In this document: positions 33,894 to 41,099 of the stretch, in pieces
Position numbering within the stretch: the first letter of the stretch is position 1
How the letters are laid out: each line of letters starts with the position of its first letter
Assembly: GCA_012934845.2 (NCBI GenBank)
Contig: WNNJ02001223.1
Location: 84,424 to 148,423, forward strand
DNA from: Pomphorhynchus laevis
Lineage: Eukaryota > Acanthocephala > Palaeacanthocephala > Echinorhynchida > Pomphorhynchidae
Direction of reading: 5' to 3'
Length of the DNA: 64,000 nt
Notes under the pieces: model-generated
The model's input: only the letters and a program-made list of their open reading frames with translations
Told to the model about the DNA's origin: nothing
Database searches by the model: none
Made by a program: the position numbers and the translations under genes

Positions 33894-35231
33894 CGCATTT
33901 CTTCATTCACTAATTAAACACAATATTGCTGGAATTTGTTTTTATAACTTTTTGAATTATTGAATTATTATAACTTTTTGAATTCAATTATTTTTTCATT
34001 TAATCCTATTCGTTTTGTAAGTATACATCTCGAATTGAATGTAAATTATCTAATTAAAATTAAAATATTTTTTAATATTAAGTATTTAATAATAAAGTAT
34101 ATATTAATTGCTCAAATTCAGTTCTTAGTTAAATATCGAACGGACAAAAACAAAAGCTGTCATCCTCTAGTAGATTAAGAGGAGTTACGTTTAGTAACTG
34201 CGCCGGATTCGAATCATAATTGGCACGCGAAGAGTTTCTTATTTTATATTCCAAAATTGATTTATTCTTCCATTTCATATTCGATATTTGAACATACAAA
34301 TGCATTCGATAAGCATGTTTCCAGTTGGCCTTGGTGTAGTTTTTGTGGACTCTAACGTATGTGAAGTTTTGCGTAGAGTAAGAATCATATCCAGTCGAAT
34401 AGGCTTACGCAATGGCGTTTCCAATATCTAAATTTAGATACTCAATTGCTAAAAAGAGTATTGTTTATAAAGTCGCATTGTTTTCTGTTTCACTTAAATG
34501 ATTTTTATTTTAAATTTTCTAGAAAAAAACCATGTGCCTTTATTTATCAAGTCATCATCGACGTCTACGGCACACTCCCTAAATTACTGTATTAAACGAA
34601 TTGATATACATATTTTGTCTGTAAAATGGAACTGCAAAAGCTAATACGTTCAGGTTTTGTCAACAATATATGAAACTGATATTAAGATATTGACATTAAC
34701 ATGATTTGTACTATGAAGAAATGATGTTTTTTAAGTTTGGATTGTATTTTTTTAAAACCAACGCCTTAGCAAAGCAAATATAATTAAGAATGAATTTAAA
34801 TTATTTATAATATTTTACTAATATGTAATATCTTATAGAATTTTGCATTTGTTAATCTTATTTATATGTTTATTACATATGAATTATCTGTTATACCAGT
34901 TGGATTTTGTGTTGCCCTTTTTCGTTCGTGTTAATCTGGAAAATCGTTGCTAAATTTATATTATTTGGATTTTAAAATTAGCTTACAAAATATTATCGCT
35001 TAATGTAAAACGCGAATTAAAAAATACAATTCCTTCATTAATTTGATTGTATTTTGAAAGGTGTCACTGCTTTTGATGCTGGCTGGTTATATTGCTGTGA
35101 CAACATGGAGACGTGGACACGATCCCGATAATGTTTGCGTGCCGTTCTTAACTGCTTTAGCTGATCTATTTGGTACACTATCACTTTGGGCCGTATTTGC
35201 AATTATTTCACTGATAGCATCTGTTGACTAA
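11711..35231 (+). CDS. SLC41-family (MgtE-like) magnesium transporter, 11 coding exons
   Basis: Joined exons 11711-11984, 17913-18055, 23152-23253, 25032-25103, 26463-26607, 26690-26836, 27997-28144, 29512-29585, 30541-30768, 32124-32272 and 35061-35231 total 1653 nt: 550 codons plus TAA. All phases agree and all introns are GT-AG. The protein has the two MgtE-type halves of SLC41 Mg2+ carriers: GLKGNLEMTLASR and NPDNLATPLAAGLGDL in the first, GTGGNIVSVQASR and DPDNVCVPFLTALADL in the second, each with several hydrophobic segments, after an acidic 90-residue N-terminus. Human SLC41A1/2 are similar in length (about 510-570). The plasma membrane is expected. Start: ATG at 11711 follows an in-frame stop; the ATG at 11756 has a better context. 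Untranslated or further 5' exons cannot be excluded. Confidence 0.92.
12246..13015 (-). mobile_element. LINE B 3' fragment in SLC41 intron 1
   Basis: 5'-truncated copy of family B with the same 3' terminus as 7224. The longest frame (12684-12325) contains LRRFDHISTYLAQLSWPTI and LSLRSRHTLL. It breaks off at about 13015, at a 26-bp AT palindrome. Confidence 0.8.
13255..14665 (-). mobile_element. LINE family C fragment with internal deletion
   Basis: A relative of family B. 13810-13414 carries the RT C-terminus (LAYSLSLFYNSPKFS, LLRLRRFDHTS). 14665-14006 is an open frame of 219 codons beginning with an endonuclease-like start (LKHLNVRCIKVDRLHMF). The RT palm between them is missing or unrecognisable. 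It lies in SLC41 intron 1. Confidence 0.6.
14711..14930. repeat. 20-bp minisatellite, about 11 copies
   Basis: Units of GGAACTGACAGGAAAAATCT in perfect register from 14711 to about 14850, then three or four variant units (19-21 bp). The apparent ORF on the - strand is a by-product of the repeat. Confidence 0.97.
15061..16785 (-). CDS. Long intron-nested ORF with one in-frame TAA, unknown function
   Basis: From ATG at 16785-16783 the frame is open for 269 codons to TAA (15978-15976). It then continues in the same frame for about 303 more codons to TAG at 15063-15061, with an internal ATG at 15921. Residues about 1-95 resemble the C-terminal domain found at the end of several retrotransposon polyproteins (VESFGGWNEEG, then QRISSAIMRGNAKAML). 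The remaining 475 are Asn/Ser/Asp/His-rich and unrecognised. There are no membrane segments. The frame is also open upstream of the ATG into the LINE C fragment at 16814. It is either a young pseudogene, an exonised or domesticated element, or a gene with a readthrough stop. Function unknown. Confidence 0.5.
16814..17414 (-). mobile_element. LINE family C RT fragment
   Basis: Two overlapping frames: 17414-17037 starts at the catalytic region (DILIYANAP, where the usual YADD is disrupted) and continues through PDKSK-like NTNKSKI and LGFHFGNG; 17074-16814 continues as FSRFDYSLSLFYNS and CRLDHTS. One frameshift joins them. It ends abruptly where the nested ORF begins. Confidence 0.75.
17415..17912. 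other. SLC41 intron 1, 3' end
   Basis: AT-rich intronic sequence up to the exon 2 acceptor. A 9-bp repeat pair around 17405-17435 flanks the end of the LINE C fragment. Nothing else recognised. Confidence 0.6.
17913..18055 (+). CDS. SLC41 exon 2 (first transmembrane segment)
   Basis: Acceptor TTGTAG, donor GTTAGT. It encodes the lead-in to the first MgtE half and the first membrane helix (FFSILLSGIGMVLSGFVLL). Confidence 0.9.
18056..18867. other. SLC41 intron 2, 5' part
   Basis: AT-rich intron with no gene or repeat family that I recognise. Confidence 0.55.
18868..19065. repeat. 80-bp palindromic satellite, 2.5 copies
   Basis: Exact 80-bp period starting at 18868, 18948 and 19028. Each unit holds AAGTGACCGTGATT and its reverse complement about 40 bp apart, plus the palindrome AAACAATTTGTTT, so the array can form repeated hairpins. 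Confidence 0.95.
19309..19435. repeat. Foldback palindrome carrying a hammerhead-like core on both arms
   Basis: Arms of about 63 bp around a single unpaired base (19372), with one G/A mismatch near the end plus one base difference in the loop of the core. Each arm reads CTGACGA, GGC, a four-base loop, GCC and GAAAC: on + at 19386-19408, on - as its mirror. See findings. Confidence 0.85.
19577..20910 (-). pseudogene. RTE-like LINE reverse transcriptase, one frameshift
   Basis: Two frames, 20919-20383 and 20545-19577, join at a run of G near 20500. One base is missing inside the VRQGG motif; otherwise no stop interrupts about 440 codons. Motifs: ENQAGFRPNRGC, LFLDFESAFD, STGVRQG, LTYADDVVVL, FTYLGS, LLYGSECW, RLRYLGHVLRM and WRRPRGG, in the order typical of RTE-clade LINEs such as SR2 of schistosomes. 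It is 5'-truncated where the MITE begins; the natural stop is at 19577. Lies in SLC41 intron 2. Confidence 0.9.
20913..21021. mobile_element. Small TIR element (MITE-like), 109 bp
   Basis: Perfect 16-bp inverted ends GTAGCAAAAGTATGGA (20913-20928 and 21006-21021) around an AT-rich core without coding capacity. TA lies just outside the left end; the right flank reads AATA, so the TA duplication is imperfect. The ends recall Tc1/mariner-type TIRs. Confidence 0.65.
21022..21875 (+). repeat. About 370-bp tandem repeat with permuted hammerhead cores
   Basis: Three starts of the same unit near 21022, 21397 and 21761 (two full units and a partial). Each unit junction carries GGCAAC, GAAAC, about 22 nt, CTGATGA and GTTGCC (21381-21429, 21745-21793; the first copy is degenerate). 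No ORF. Confidence 0.85.
21381..21429 (+). ncRNA. Hammerhead-like motif, stem-II-open order
   Basis: GGCAAC (21381) pairs with GTTGCC (21424), closing a loop that contains GAAAC and CTGATGA, the two strands of the hammerhead core. A second copy lies at 21745-21793. Stems I and III inside the loop are not clearly resolved. Confidence 0.5.
21975..22230 (-). repeat. Inverted, diverged copy of the 365-bp hammerhead repeat
   Basis: Reverse-complement relative of 22239-22968 (shared CTGCTCTGCATG, ACTGATGGTAGTTCACCCTA region). Its core at 22152-22105 reads GGCAGC, GAAAC, CTGATGA, GCTGCC on the - strand. Confidence 0.75.
22239..22968 (+). repeat. Tandem duplication of a 365-bp unit, copies identical by eye
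   Basis: Units 22239-22603 and 22604-22968. I find no difference between them. Each has a permuted hammerhead core (22333-22380; 22698-22745) with stem II GGTAGC/GCTGTC. Non-coding, inside SLC41 intron 2. Confidence 0.93.
23152..23253 (+). CDS. SLC41 exon 3 (GLKGNLEMTLASR signature)
   Basis: 34 codons, phase 0 at both ends, acceptor TTTCGCAG, donor GTAAAT. It carries the most conserved motif of the family, expected to line the Mg2+ pathway. Confidence 0.95.
23828..24170 (-). repeat. PLE terminal repeat family E, copy 1
   Basis: Shares with 24401, 46205, 50530, 56105 and 57180 the AT-rich block around TACGTATTTTATACG and the block GCTATGCTATCAGGTTTCGGCCC. On the - strand the latter reads GGGCCGAAAC...CCTCCTGATGACC, a hammerhead-like permuted core (24055-24014). 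The copy at 57180 directly follows a PLE 3' end, which identifies family E as the PLE terminal repeat. Confidence 0.8.
24401..24615 (-). repeat. PLE terminal repeat family E, truncated copy
   Basis: Only the AT-rich half of family E, up to AATAAGGATTAGAGGTC. The hammerhead half is missing. Confidence 0.75.
25032..25103 (+). CDS. SLC41 exon 4
   Basis: 24 codons, phase 0 at both ends, acceptor ATTTTAG, with a weak donor GTGCCG. It matches the loop between the signature motif and the next helix of SLC41 proteins (NLGHLNDKI, then TANLVLVQ). Confidence 0.9.
25240..25312. repeat. ATAC/GTAT simple repeat
   Basis: Alternating CATA and GTAT tetramers around a perfect palindrome (GTACATAGTATATACTATGTAC). 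Intron 4. Confidence 0.9.
25465..25690 (-). pseudogene. PLE 3' end fragment
   Basis: Reverse complement of the C-terminal coding region seen at 63830-64000 (the segment coding ICNDIGFLQ...HLNNLIDTYFKLGYY). Without the rest of the element. In SLC41 intron 4. Confidence 0.8.
26463..26607 (+). CDS. SLC41 exon 5 (transmembrane helices)
   Basis: 48 codons plus one base, starting VQAVVVSF directly after the Gln that ends exon 4, as in vertebrate SLC41. Donor GTAAGT. The following intron is only 82 bp. Confidence 0.93.
26690..26836 (+). CDS. SLC41 exon 6 (NPDN...GDL motif of first half)
   Basis: 49 codons containing NPDNLATPLAAGLGDLTT, the conserved acidic-residue motif of the first MgtE repeat. 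Donor GTAAGT. Confidence 0.95.
27000..27480. other. Unassigned intron 6 segment with a 64-codon Cys-rich frame
   Basis: 27223-27417 (+) is open and includes five Cys in its first 17 codons (CNYERGCEYCKTC). It has no recognised family and no clear splice sites. The segment near 27000-27060 resembles 46700-46750, so part of it is probably an old repeat. Confidence 0.3.
27997..28144 (+). CDS. SLC41 exon 7
   Basis: Acceptor TTTTAG, donor GTAAGT. It encodes a membrane helix and the conserved HGWTPIFSAMLIS segment. The open frame upstream of the acceptor is intronic, since the phase only fits from 27997. Confidence 0.92.
28145..29511. other. SLC41 intron 7
   Basis: 1.4 kb of AT-rich sequence with no ORF or repeat family recognised. 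Confidence 0.55.
29512..29585 (+). CDS. SLC41 exon 8
   Basis: Short exon (74 nt) linking an Asn codon split across intron 7 to the MNG at the start of the second repeat. Acceptor CTTTAG, donor GTAAAG. It matches the GLILD...VING stretch of SLC41. Confidence 0.88.
30541..30768 (+). CDS. SLC41 exon 9 (GTGGN signature of second half)
   Basis: 228 nt. Begins with the second-repeat signature GTGGNIVSVQASR, then an intracellular loop of about 55 residues rich in Lys/Arg/Gln. Acceptor TTGCAAG, donor GTAAGA. Confidence 0.93.
30769..31378. other. SLC41 intron 9, 5' part
   Basis: AT-rich, nothing recognised; the short - strand frame at 31127-31315 has no support. Confidence 0.5.
31379..31560. repeat. 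Foldback repeat with hammerhead-like core
   Basis: Inverted arms meet near 31460 (GCATCTTCAGAAAATTA and its complement). The - strand reads CTGAAGA, GCTA...TAGC, GAAAT (31477-31422 region), a hammerhead-like core. The + strand arm has the same with GGAA. A related, more decayed copy is at 50920-51105. Confidence 0.75.
32124..32272 (+). CDS. SLC41 exon 10 (two transmembrane helices)
   Basis: Acceptor TTTTTTGCAG. It encodes KAARILILIVIPSHIALL and a second helix ending ALIQ. Its donor GTGCGA is weak, as in exon 4. Confidence 0.93.
32690..32895. repeat. Family D repeat in inverted arrangement
   Basis: Perfect 22-bp arms (TACAGCAGGACGCTACTAATCA and complement) around 7 bases at 32759-32809, with a longer imperfect inverted repeat outside. 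The sequence matches the 3' half of the 399-bp repeats at 37953-38510 in both orientations. Confidence 0.85.
33331..33370 (-). ncRNA. Hammerhead-like core, normal order
   Basis: On the - strand: CTGATGA (33362-33356), stem II GTCC/GGAC with loop, GAAA (33342-33339). ACATGT follows GAA, and an upstream ACATGT (around 33371-33376) could pair as a 6-bp stem III. Stem I would be only 2 bp and the cleavage triplet GUU. A decayed relative lies at 33015-33035 on the same strand. Confidence 0.5.
33491..33523. repeat. (TA)n microsatellite, left of foldback
   Basis: About 16 TA units ending exactly where the left arm of the foldback 33522-33783 begins. Confidence 0.97.
33522..33783 (+). ncRNA. 262-bp foldback that folds as a whole hammerhead-like RNA
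   Basis: Arms 33522-33612 and 33693-33783 (91 bp) are reverse complements with one mismatch. The 80-nt loop contains, in order, CTTATGA (33612-33618), GCCC (33619) pairing with GGGC (33649), GAAAC (33653), AACGG pairing with CCGTT (33661, 33680) and GTC (33689-33691). This is the hammerhead order with the arms as stem I. The core reads CUUAUGA instead of CUGAUGA. Confidence 0.55.
33857..33892. repeat. (TA)n microsatellite, right of foldback
   Basis: About 18 TA units beginning at 33857, about 75 bp right of the foldback. Confidence 0.97.
33893..35060. other. SLC41 intron 10, 3' part
   Basis: AT-rich; no gene or repeat recognised. A GGATTCGAATC near 34203 resembles a tRNA B box, but no tRNA folds there. 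Confidence 0.5.
35061..35231 (+). CDS. SLC41 exon 11 (last exon, stop TAA)
   Basis: 57 codons including the stop. Carries the second acidic motif DPDN...TALADLFGT, where vertebrate proteins usually have GDL, so Gly is Ala here. It ends in a final helix and a short acidic tail. Confidence 0.95.
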   Translation: MSLLLMLAGYIAVTTWRRGHDPDNVCVPFLTALADLFGTLSLWAVFAIISLIASVD

Positions 35232-35890
35232 ATAAGATGGTGCTCTCGTGTCTCATTGAACCAGAAAGTAAGCCATTACGCTGCTCATAAAGCGGGTTTT
35301 GTTTATAAACACTTAACTGATATTCTTGATCTTTTTTCGGTTAAGAATACTCAATTCATCGATATTTTTATCAACATAATTCATCGTATATGAATAGAGA
35401 GAGCAAAGAAAACGCTAATCGCATGTACACTGTGATACTAATCGAATATTTCTCTTTTTGTAAATGTGTTTTAAAAAGCTTCCGATATTTTCGATACCCA
35501 CTCTTCGTTATTGTTAATGGTTTTACATTTTAGATCTTTATCAAATTCTAAAAGCAATGTGAACTCAGTCTTATTTATTTGCTTTTGTTTTCGAATGTTA
35601 TAATCGATTAATCGGAACTTAGCAAAATTTTAAACCGATAGAGTGCACTTAAAAAGTATGGTGAAATGTTTTAAAATGTGTTAAACTTCTCCTTCATTTT
35701 TGTGTTAATCTTGGAATCTTGTGGTTATAACATTGCAGATAAGAAGCAATTCACAAAACTCATGATCCTGTAAAATTATTGTTTCCTTATTATCGGTTAA
35801 ACATATTAACGGGGTCATCTAGAGGCTGTAAATGATGCATTTCCTTTAAATTTATATTGCTGTCTGACTGTGTGGTTTATAATTTATAAT
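35232..35890. other. Downstream of SLC41 stop (probable 3' UTR and spacer)
   Basis: No ORF. I find no AATAAA within the first few hundred bases after the stop, so the polyadenylation site is unknown. Confidence 0.5.
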
Positions 35891-36321
35891 CTGTGAAACG
35901 TAAGGATGTTTTACTGCTCTATGCTTTAACCCTAATCACGTGTCTGCAAACTAGTGTACGAATATCGTCACGAACTAGTTGCAACACGATCTAAACTACT
36001 GATATCATCCTGCGCCGACGTTAGTACTCAGTGGATCATCATTGTTAAACCGGTAGAGTCTAAAAATTATCAGAAAAGTGTCATGCAACTTTTCAATGAT
36101 TAGATGGATTCTATATATACTATCCAAGTATTACAACATGTTGAAATGTTAGTGTTCGGTGCCTGCGCCCTTATGATCCACTGAGTATTAACGCCGGCGC
36201 AGGATGATATCAGTAGTTTAGATCGTGTCCTAACTATTTCGTGACGATATTCGTACACTAGTTTGCAGACACATGTTTAGGATTAGAGCATAGATCAGTA
36301 TAACATCCTTACGTTTCACAG
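35891..36321. repeat. Large foldback with 149-bp arms
   Basis: Left arm 35891-36039 and right arm 36173-36321 are imperfect reverse complements (several substitutions) around a 133-nt loop. No ORF and no hammerhead core seen. GC content is higher than the flanks. Confidence 0.9.
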
Positions 36322-36889
36322 ATAAATGACCTGATCTGGAAATCTATTTCGATAATTTATAATAAATAGACATTTTTCTTTCTTAATTTTTTAAATTTAT
36401 TTTTACAGTATATTCCTGTCGATATGAAGTTTTAAATGTTGTTTTGTACAATATCCAATTTATATATATAGTGTACCAGCTAAAATTAAAAAATAATATA
36501 CGTCTTTTTAATTAAATTAAATTAAATTTTATAATATTAAATTAAATTTTGATTAAAAAATTAAATTTCAATTAAATTTCTGTCAAGACACGTCATGTCG
36601 AATTACATATTATTGTCATGTCAGTACTTAAAAATTCAATACTTGTTCGTAAACTTCAAATGTGCAAATACATTAATTTAATAGCTAAATGTGAAAACTA
36701 TGTGATAAATAGTTAAATACTTTGATAGAATTCATATTAAGACAATTCTGCATCTAATTTATATATTCAATCAAGTCAATTGGCTGAAACTGTGTATCTT
36801 ACTATGTCGAAAAAATTGTATACTCACTTTGAATAATTGTAAAATACATACGTTTATTTAATTACTTTTAATTTTTAAAATGTACTAGA

Positions 36890-37235
36890 ATTTACAACAC
36901 CATTTTATTGTTCTGTCACGACCTGTTCTCAAATTGTATCCATTCTGTATCGGAAACTGTTGGCAATGTGAAGCAATGAAATCGCACACATTACGAACTA
37001 ATTTTTTTTGTATTTTTCTGCATTTATATTCAATGAATACTCTCAATTCAGTAACTGTGTAAGGCCTTATAGCAGCAAAACTTTGTCTTCTAGCTGTCCC
37101 ATAAAAATGTTTAGTGATATGAGGTATGTTTGAGGTGGAAGGTATTCAACGAAAATCTTCCGTCCAATCCATTGGTTTGGCAATATCTCGTCAATGATAT
37201 AACATAGTGATGGTAATATGGTAAAAAAAAGATGT
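36890..37235 (-). pseudogene. Mariner-like transposase C-terminal relic
   Basis: Across two frames on the - strand: DEILPNQWIGRK and WTEDFR-type text, then KHFYGTARRQSFAAIRP and TVTELRVFIEYKCRKI, a Val/Cys/Phe-rich segment and IQNGYNLRTGR. It matches the end of IS630/mariner-type transposases (the FLWG..K..VYA.RP pattern) from memory. The catalytic region is absent. Confidence 0.55.
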
Positions 37236-37952
37236 ATTCATATTTTTGGGACATTGTAGAATGATAAACTTAATATGTCCTTTGTTAATAATAAAGACAA
37301 TATATTTTAAGGTACAACTGATTGTAATCAAGTTCAGTTATCGCTTTTCTACTCAAAACAAAAGCGTGGTCAAATGTATACTAATAATGCATTTTATTTA
37401 AGGTAATATCGCTAACTAAAGTATCATGTTAATAGATAAGAAAGTATAATTTTTAATTTTATAATGTTAAATATTTCCGCAGTTTAAACTTATAAAAACA
37501 GTCTTTTGACATCCTTTCCCTACTACAGAGGCAACGCAGATTGTCGTTTCAACTTATATATTTCATTTTGTTTAGTTTTGTTTCTAAAAAATATTCAGAT
37601 TTAACATACGTATTGACACGTATATTTTATTCTATAAATTCGCAAAACATCGTAACTTATTACATAATGTGCATAAGAATCGTTTTGCCTATATATATAT
37701 ATAAACTAAACTAGCGTGTAGTTTCTCTCGTTGTATTTTAATATTATTACAGAATATATTGAGGAATAATAATGAACTGTTTTTATACGATAAATTAATT
37801 TATCAATGTCTTAATTACATTTATACTAATATAAATTATAAATTATATTAAATTTTGTATTAAATAGATATATGTTAATTATATAAATACTTATATATTA
37901 TTATATTTGATTATATATAATAATATTAAATGTTAATATAATATTAATTATT

Positions 37953-38510
37953 AGGAGTAAGTAGCAAATAAGGGTCGAAACGTGAAATGCAGGTCTGGGT
38001 TAGCAGTTGATGAGACCCATCCAGATTGATTAGTAGCGTCCTGCTGTATCAAGAATTGCAACAATAATACTGTGATGATAATATTATGCCACAACCAGAA
38101 GAATTTCAGCTCATAGATGCAATCAAGTTAAATTAAAAACATTCATTGCAATTGGCAGCATGAAAAACAGTGATCCAGCTAGCGGATCACACACATATGG
38201 TAGGTTTCTAATAGATCGTTAGAATACGATCCCCTACCGAAAGTAATATACAACAATGTATATCTACACCACTGGAGCAGCCAGCCAAGTAGATGTAGCG
38301 TTGAATCAAGATACAGACGTCCTAAGTTCGAAACCGTTCAGGATCAGTGTACGGAGTAAGTAGATTATGAGGGTCGAAACGTGAAATGTAGGTCTGGGTT
38401 AGCAGCTGATGAGACCCACCCAGACTGATTAGTAGCGTCATGTTGTATCAAGAATTGCAACAATAATACTATGAGGATAATGTCGTGCCGCAATCAGAAG
38501 AATTAATATA
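37953..38510 (+). repeat. Family D tandem repeat, 399-bp period, with permuted hammerhead cores
   Basis: GGAGTAAGTAG...GGGTCGAAACGTG recurs at 37954 and 38353. Each core: GGGTCGAAAC, 26-28 nt, (C/T)TGATGAGACCC (37972-38018, 38371-38417), so GGGTC can pair with GACCC. The first copy has T for the C of CTGATGA. Confidence 0.85.
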
Positions 38511-38929
38511 AAATATTGATATTAACTATATATTATTTTAAATTATATTCTGTTAATCTTACTTTCACGTACCAGTAAATATTATAGGTAGGCTTGGTAT
38601 ATTGTCCACATGAGATATATAATTAGTTAATATAACGTTTCGGTTAAATACAGTGGCCATTTTCAAGTTATAGAGAAAGGGCACATTAAATTTCAAAAGG
38701 GTCAGTGCTTGACCAAAACTTTATATAAAAGTAAGTGATTTGATTTTCTCTCGTGTGACTAATATATTTTGCCTACAAAGATATTATAATAATGAATTTA
38801 AACTCTAAAATAGAATATTTTTATGTACGAATAGTAAATAGTATACTCTGTGCCTGCATAAGAGATTACTTAAGAGTTAATCAAATTTCATCGCAGAAAA
38901 TACGTTTTGCAAAATATTTTGCCTCGCTA

Positions 38930-39060
38930 CTATGTTAGGTTGAGAAATAGGGGCTTGAAACTTAATAGCATAGCATAGTTCCATCTAGTCATCTTTAATC
39001 TTTAATCTTTATTGTAAAACATTGTATACTGTTTTATTGTTTATGTATCGGTTTATGAAA
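38930..39060 (+). repeat. PLE terminal repeat family E, decayed partial copy
   Basis: Contains GCTACTATGTTAGG, AGGGGCTTGAAAC and AATAGCATAGCATAG in the same order as 57285-57350, with substitutions. Confidence 0.6.
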
Positions 39061-39359
39061 ATACGAGGTTATAAATTTCTTTTTTAAAATTAAAGTAGTT
39101 TCATTTTTAAATTTATTCATAATACAAAATATGTTAAGCATCAGTTAAGTGATCTAATTATATAAACTTTGTATTAACAATATATGTATTAATTATATAT
39201 ATTATATAAGTTTTAAATAATGTCGTATTAATTAATTCGTACATAAATTATTGTTTATATTTTAAATAAAATATTATATAAATTAAATATTTATTAAATT
39301 TTTATATTTTAAATTAAGTTATTATTGAATTTGAATGAGGAATGCGACGGTGTGATAAC

Positions 39360-39588
39360 ATTTAAATTTGAAGAAAGCTGGCAAAAACCATCGCAAAATT
39401 TATTTAATTGAATATTTCGATGCCTAGCTGGCATCATCTTCAGCAATTGTAATTAGCTTGAACAATTATAAATTTTATAATTGTTCAAGCTAATTACAAT
39501 TGCTGAAGATGATGCCAGCTAGGCATCGACATATTCAATTAAATAAATTTTTTACGATGGTTTTTGCCAGCTTTCTTCAAATTTAAAT
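39360..39588. repeat. Foldback of about 113-bp arms with hammerhead-like core
   Basis: Near-perfect inverted repeat centred at about 39472. The - strand reads CTGAAGA, T, GATGCC, AGCTA, GGCATC, GAAAT (39442-39411): a 6-bp stem II between the two core strands. The + arm has GACA in place of GAAA. Confidence 0.85.
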
Positions 39589-39599
39589 TATTATTTTGT

Positions 39600-40864
39600 T
39601 TAATTTAGTAAATTAAATTTTATATGTTCATACTTAAGACTTGAACTTTGTGGGTTTCCTTGTTATATTTTATCGCTATAGATGAAACTGATAGATAATG
39701 AAGCGATTTTATAACGTAATCTTTTTTCGGTTTCTTAATTTGTCAACGTATTTATTATTAAATTTATATTTAATATCTTTAAATAAATTAATTTTTATAT
39801 TTTAAAATATTAATTTATATTAATTTATTTAATTTCTTAATTGATAATAAATAGCGGGAATGCTGATGTCATTAAAGTTTTTCGCTATGTTCTTAATAAG
39901 CAGTCCTCCAGCGTTTTATCGAGCAGTCCAGCGCTTCCTCCGTAGAGTAATTTACTTCTCTTATAGGATTAGCGATCAATGTTATGACAGTAAATACTAT
40001 TTGCACTCAACATATTTAAAACAATAATATTCTACATTGACAAAAAAAACGTTCAGAGTGGAGGATTTTCTCTCTCTTATCGCAGTAAAAGCTAGTACGC
40101 AGGTACTAGCTTCTAAAGTGCAAATTCTTACAATGCTTCGTCACAGTAATATCAACATGAGCATTTTTATTGTGCAACAGATGAACATACCGTTCTAATG
40201 TACTACTTGGAATCATTTATTAGATACTGTAATGTCAAGGTTGTAAATTTGATACAATAGATGTAAAACCGAGATTTTTCTTTATATCCATTTACAGACA
40301 GTGCCCATGACTAGTTTTTTGAAGAACTATCATTTTCTGTATTTTCACGTGAGAAAAAGAGCTGAATGATAAGAGCATATAAAATTGATAATAAAGGTTT
40401 CTGCCGAAAACGGTTTTGTGGGCACATCATGATGATGATGGGTAATTGAGGAGAATGCAAAAGAACAGATTGAACTTAATGCTAACTGCTTACGATTGAA
40501 ATGACAGACTAATAAACATGTAAAGAGAACTTAAATGAACAAACTTATTTTCGACTTTTGATTGAACACGATTAATAAAGAAGAACTATATACGAAGTGA
40601 TCGTTTCTTTAGAACGGGTCACGCCTGCTCTTTAGTAAATGTGATTTCTTATTGGTTCTATGCTAATAGACATTGTATATTTTATAGGACATTATATGAT
40701 ATCTTCTCTGTTGGTATTATATATATAAAAAGACTTTTAAATATAATGTGAGAAGCCCTAATCTGCCAAATCAAGTAGGAAAAATAGGAAAACAAAAATT
40801 TTGTGAAAACGATTGAACTAGAAATAATTAATTTTAGGTATTAGGTAGGTACTGCTGTACATTG
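39600..40864. other. Intergenic AT-rich DNA downstream of BRD8-like gene
   Basis: No ORF, exon or repeat family recognised. Confidence 0.5.
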
Positions 40865-41099
40865 CTAGTTTAAAGGATCAAGTGGTACAGCTTCGTGATC
40901 ATTATCTTCGACCGGTCCAAACTCATTTTCAAAAAACGAGGGATCCTTATAAGACTTAATCAAATGCAAAAAGGGATCAGATAGTGACGAGGGATCAACT
41001 TCCTCTAACAAGTCGTCCATGCACTCCGCCGTAATGTTAAGAATTTCGTAAAGTTCATCGCTTTCACAGTCAAGACTAGATGAGTTGAGGTTTGATTCA
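40865..41099 (-). CDS. BRD8-like exon 4 (acidic C-terminus)
   Basis: Acceptor GATTTCAG after a 52-bp intron. Encodes about 78 residues rich in Asp, Glu, Ser and Leu, ending PLDPLN and TAG. Confidence 0.65.

Noticed and set aside
33960-34178. 72-codon frame on +
   Set aside because: AT-driven Ile/Asn/Lys/Tyr composition, no motif, inside SLC41 intron 10.
34150-34225. tRNA-like B box GGATTCGAATC
   Set aside because: No acceptor stem, D arm or anticodon arm of proper spacing can be drawn.
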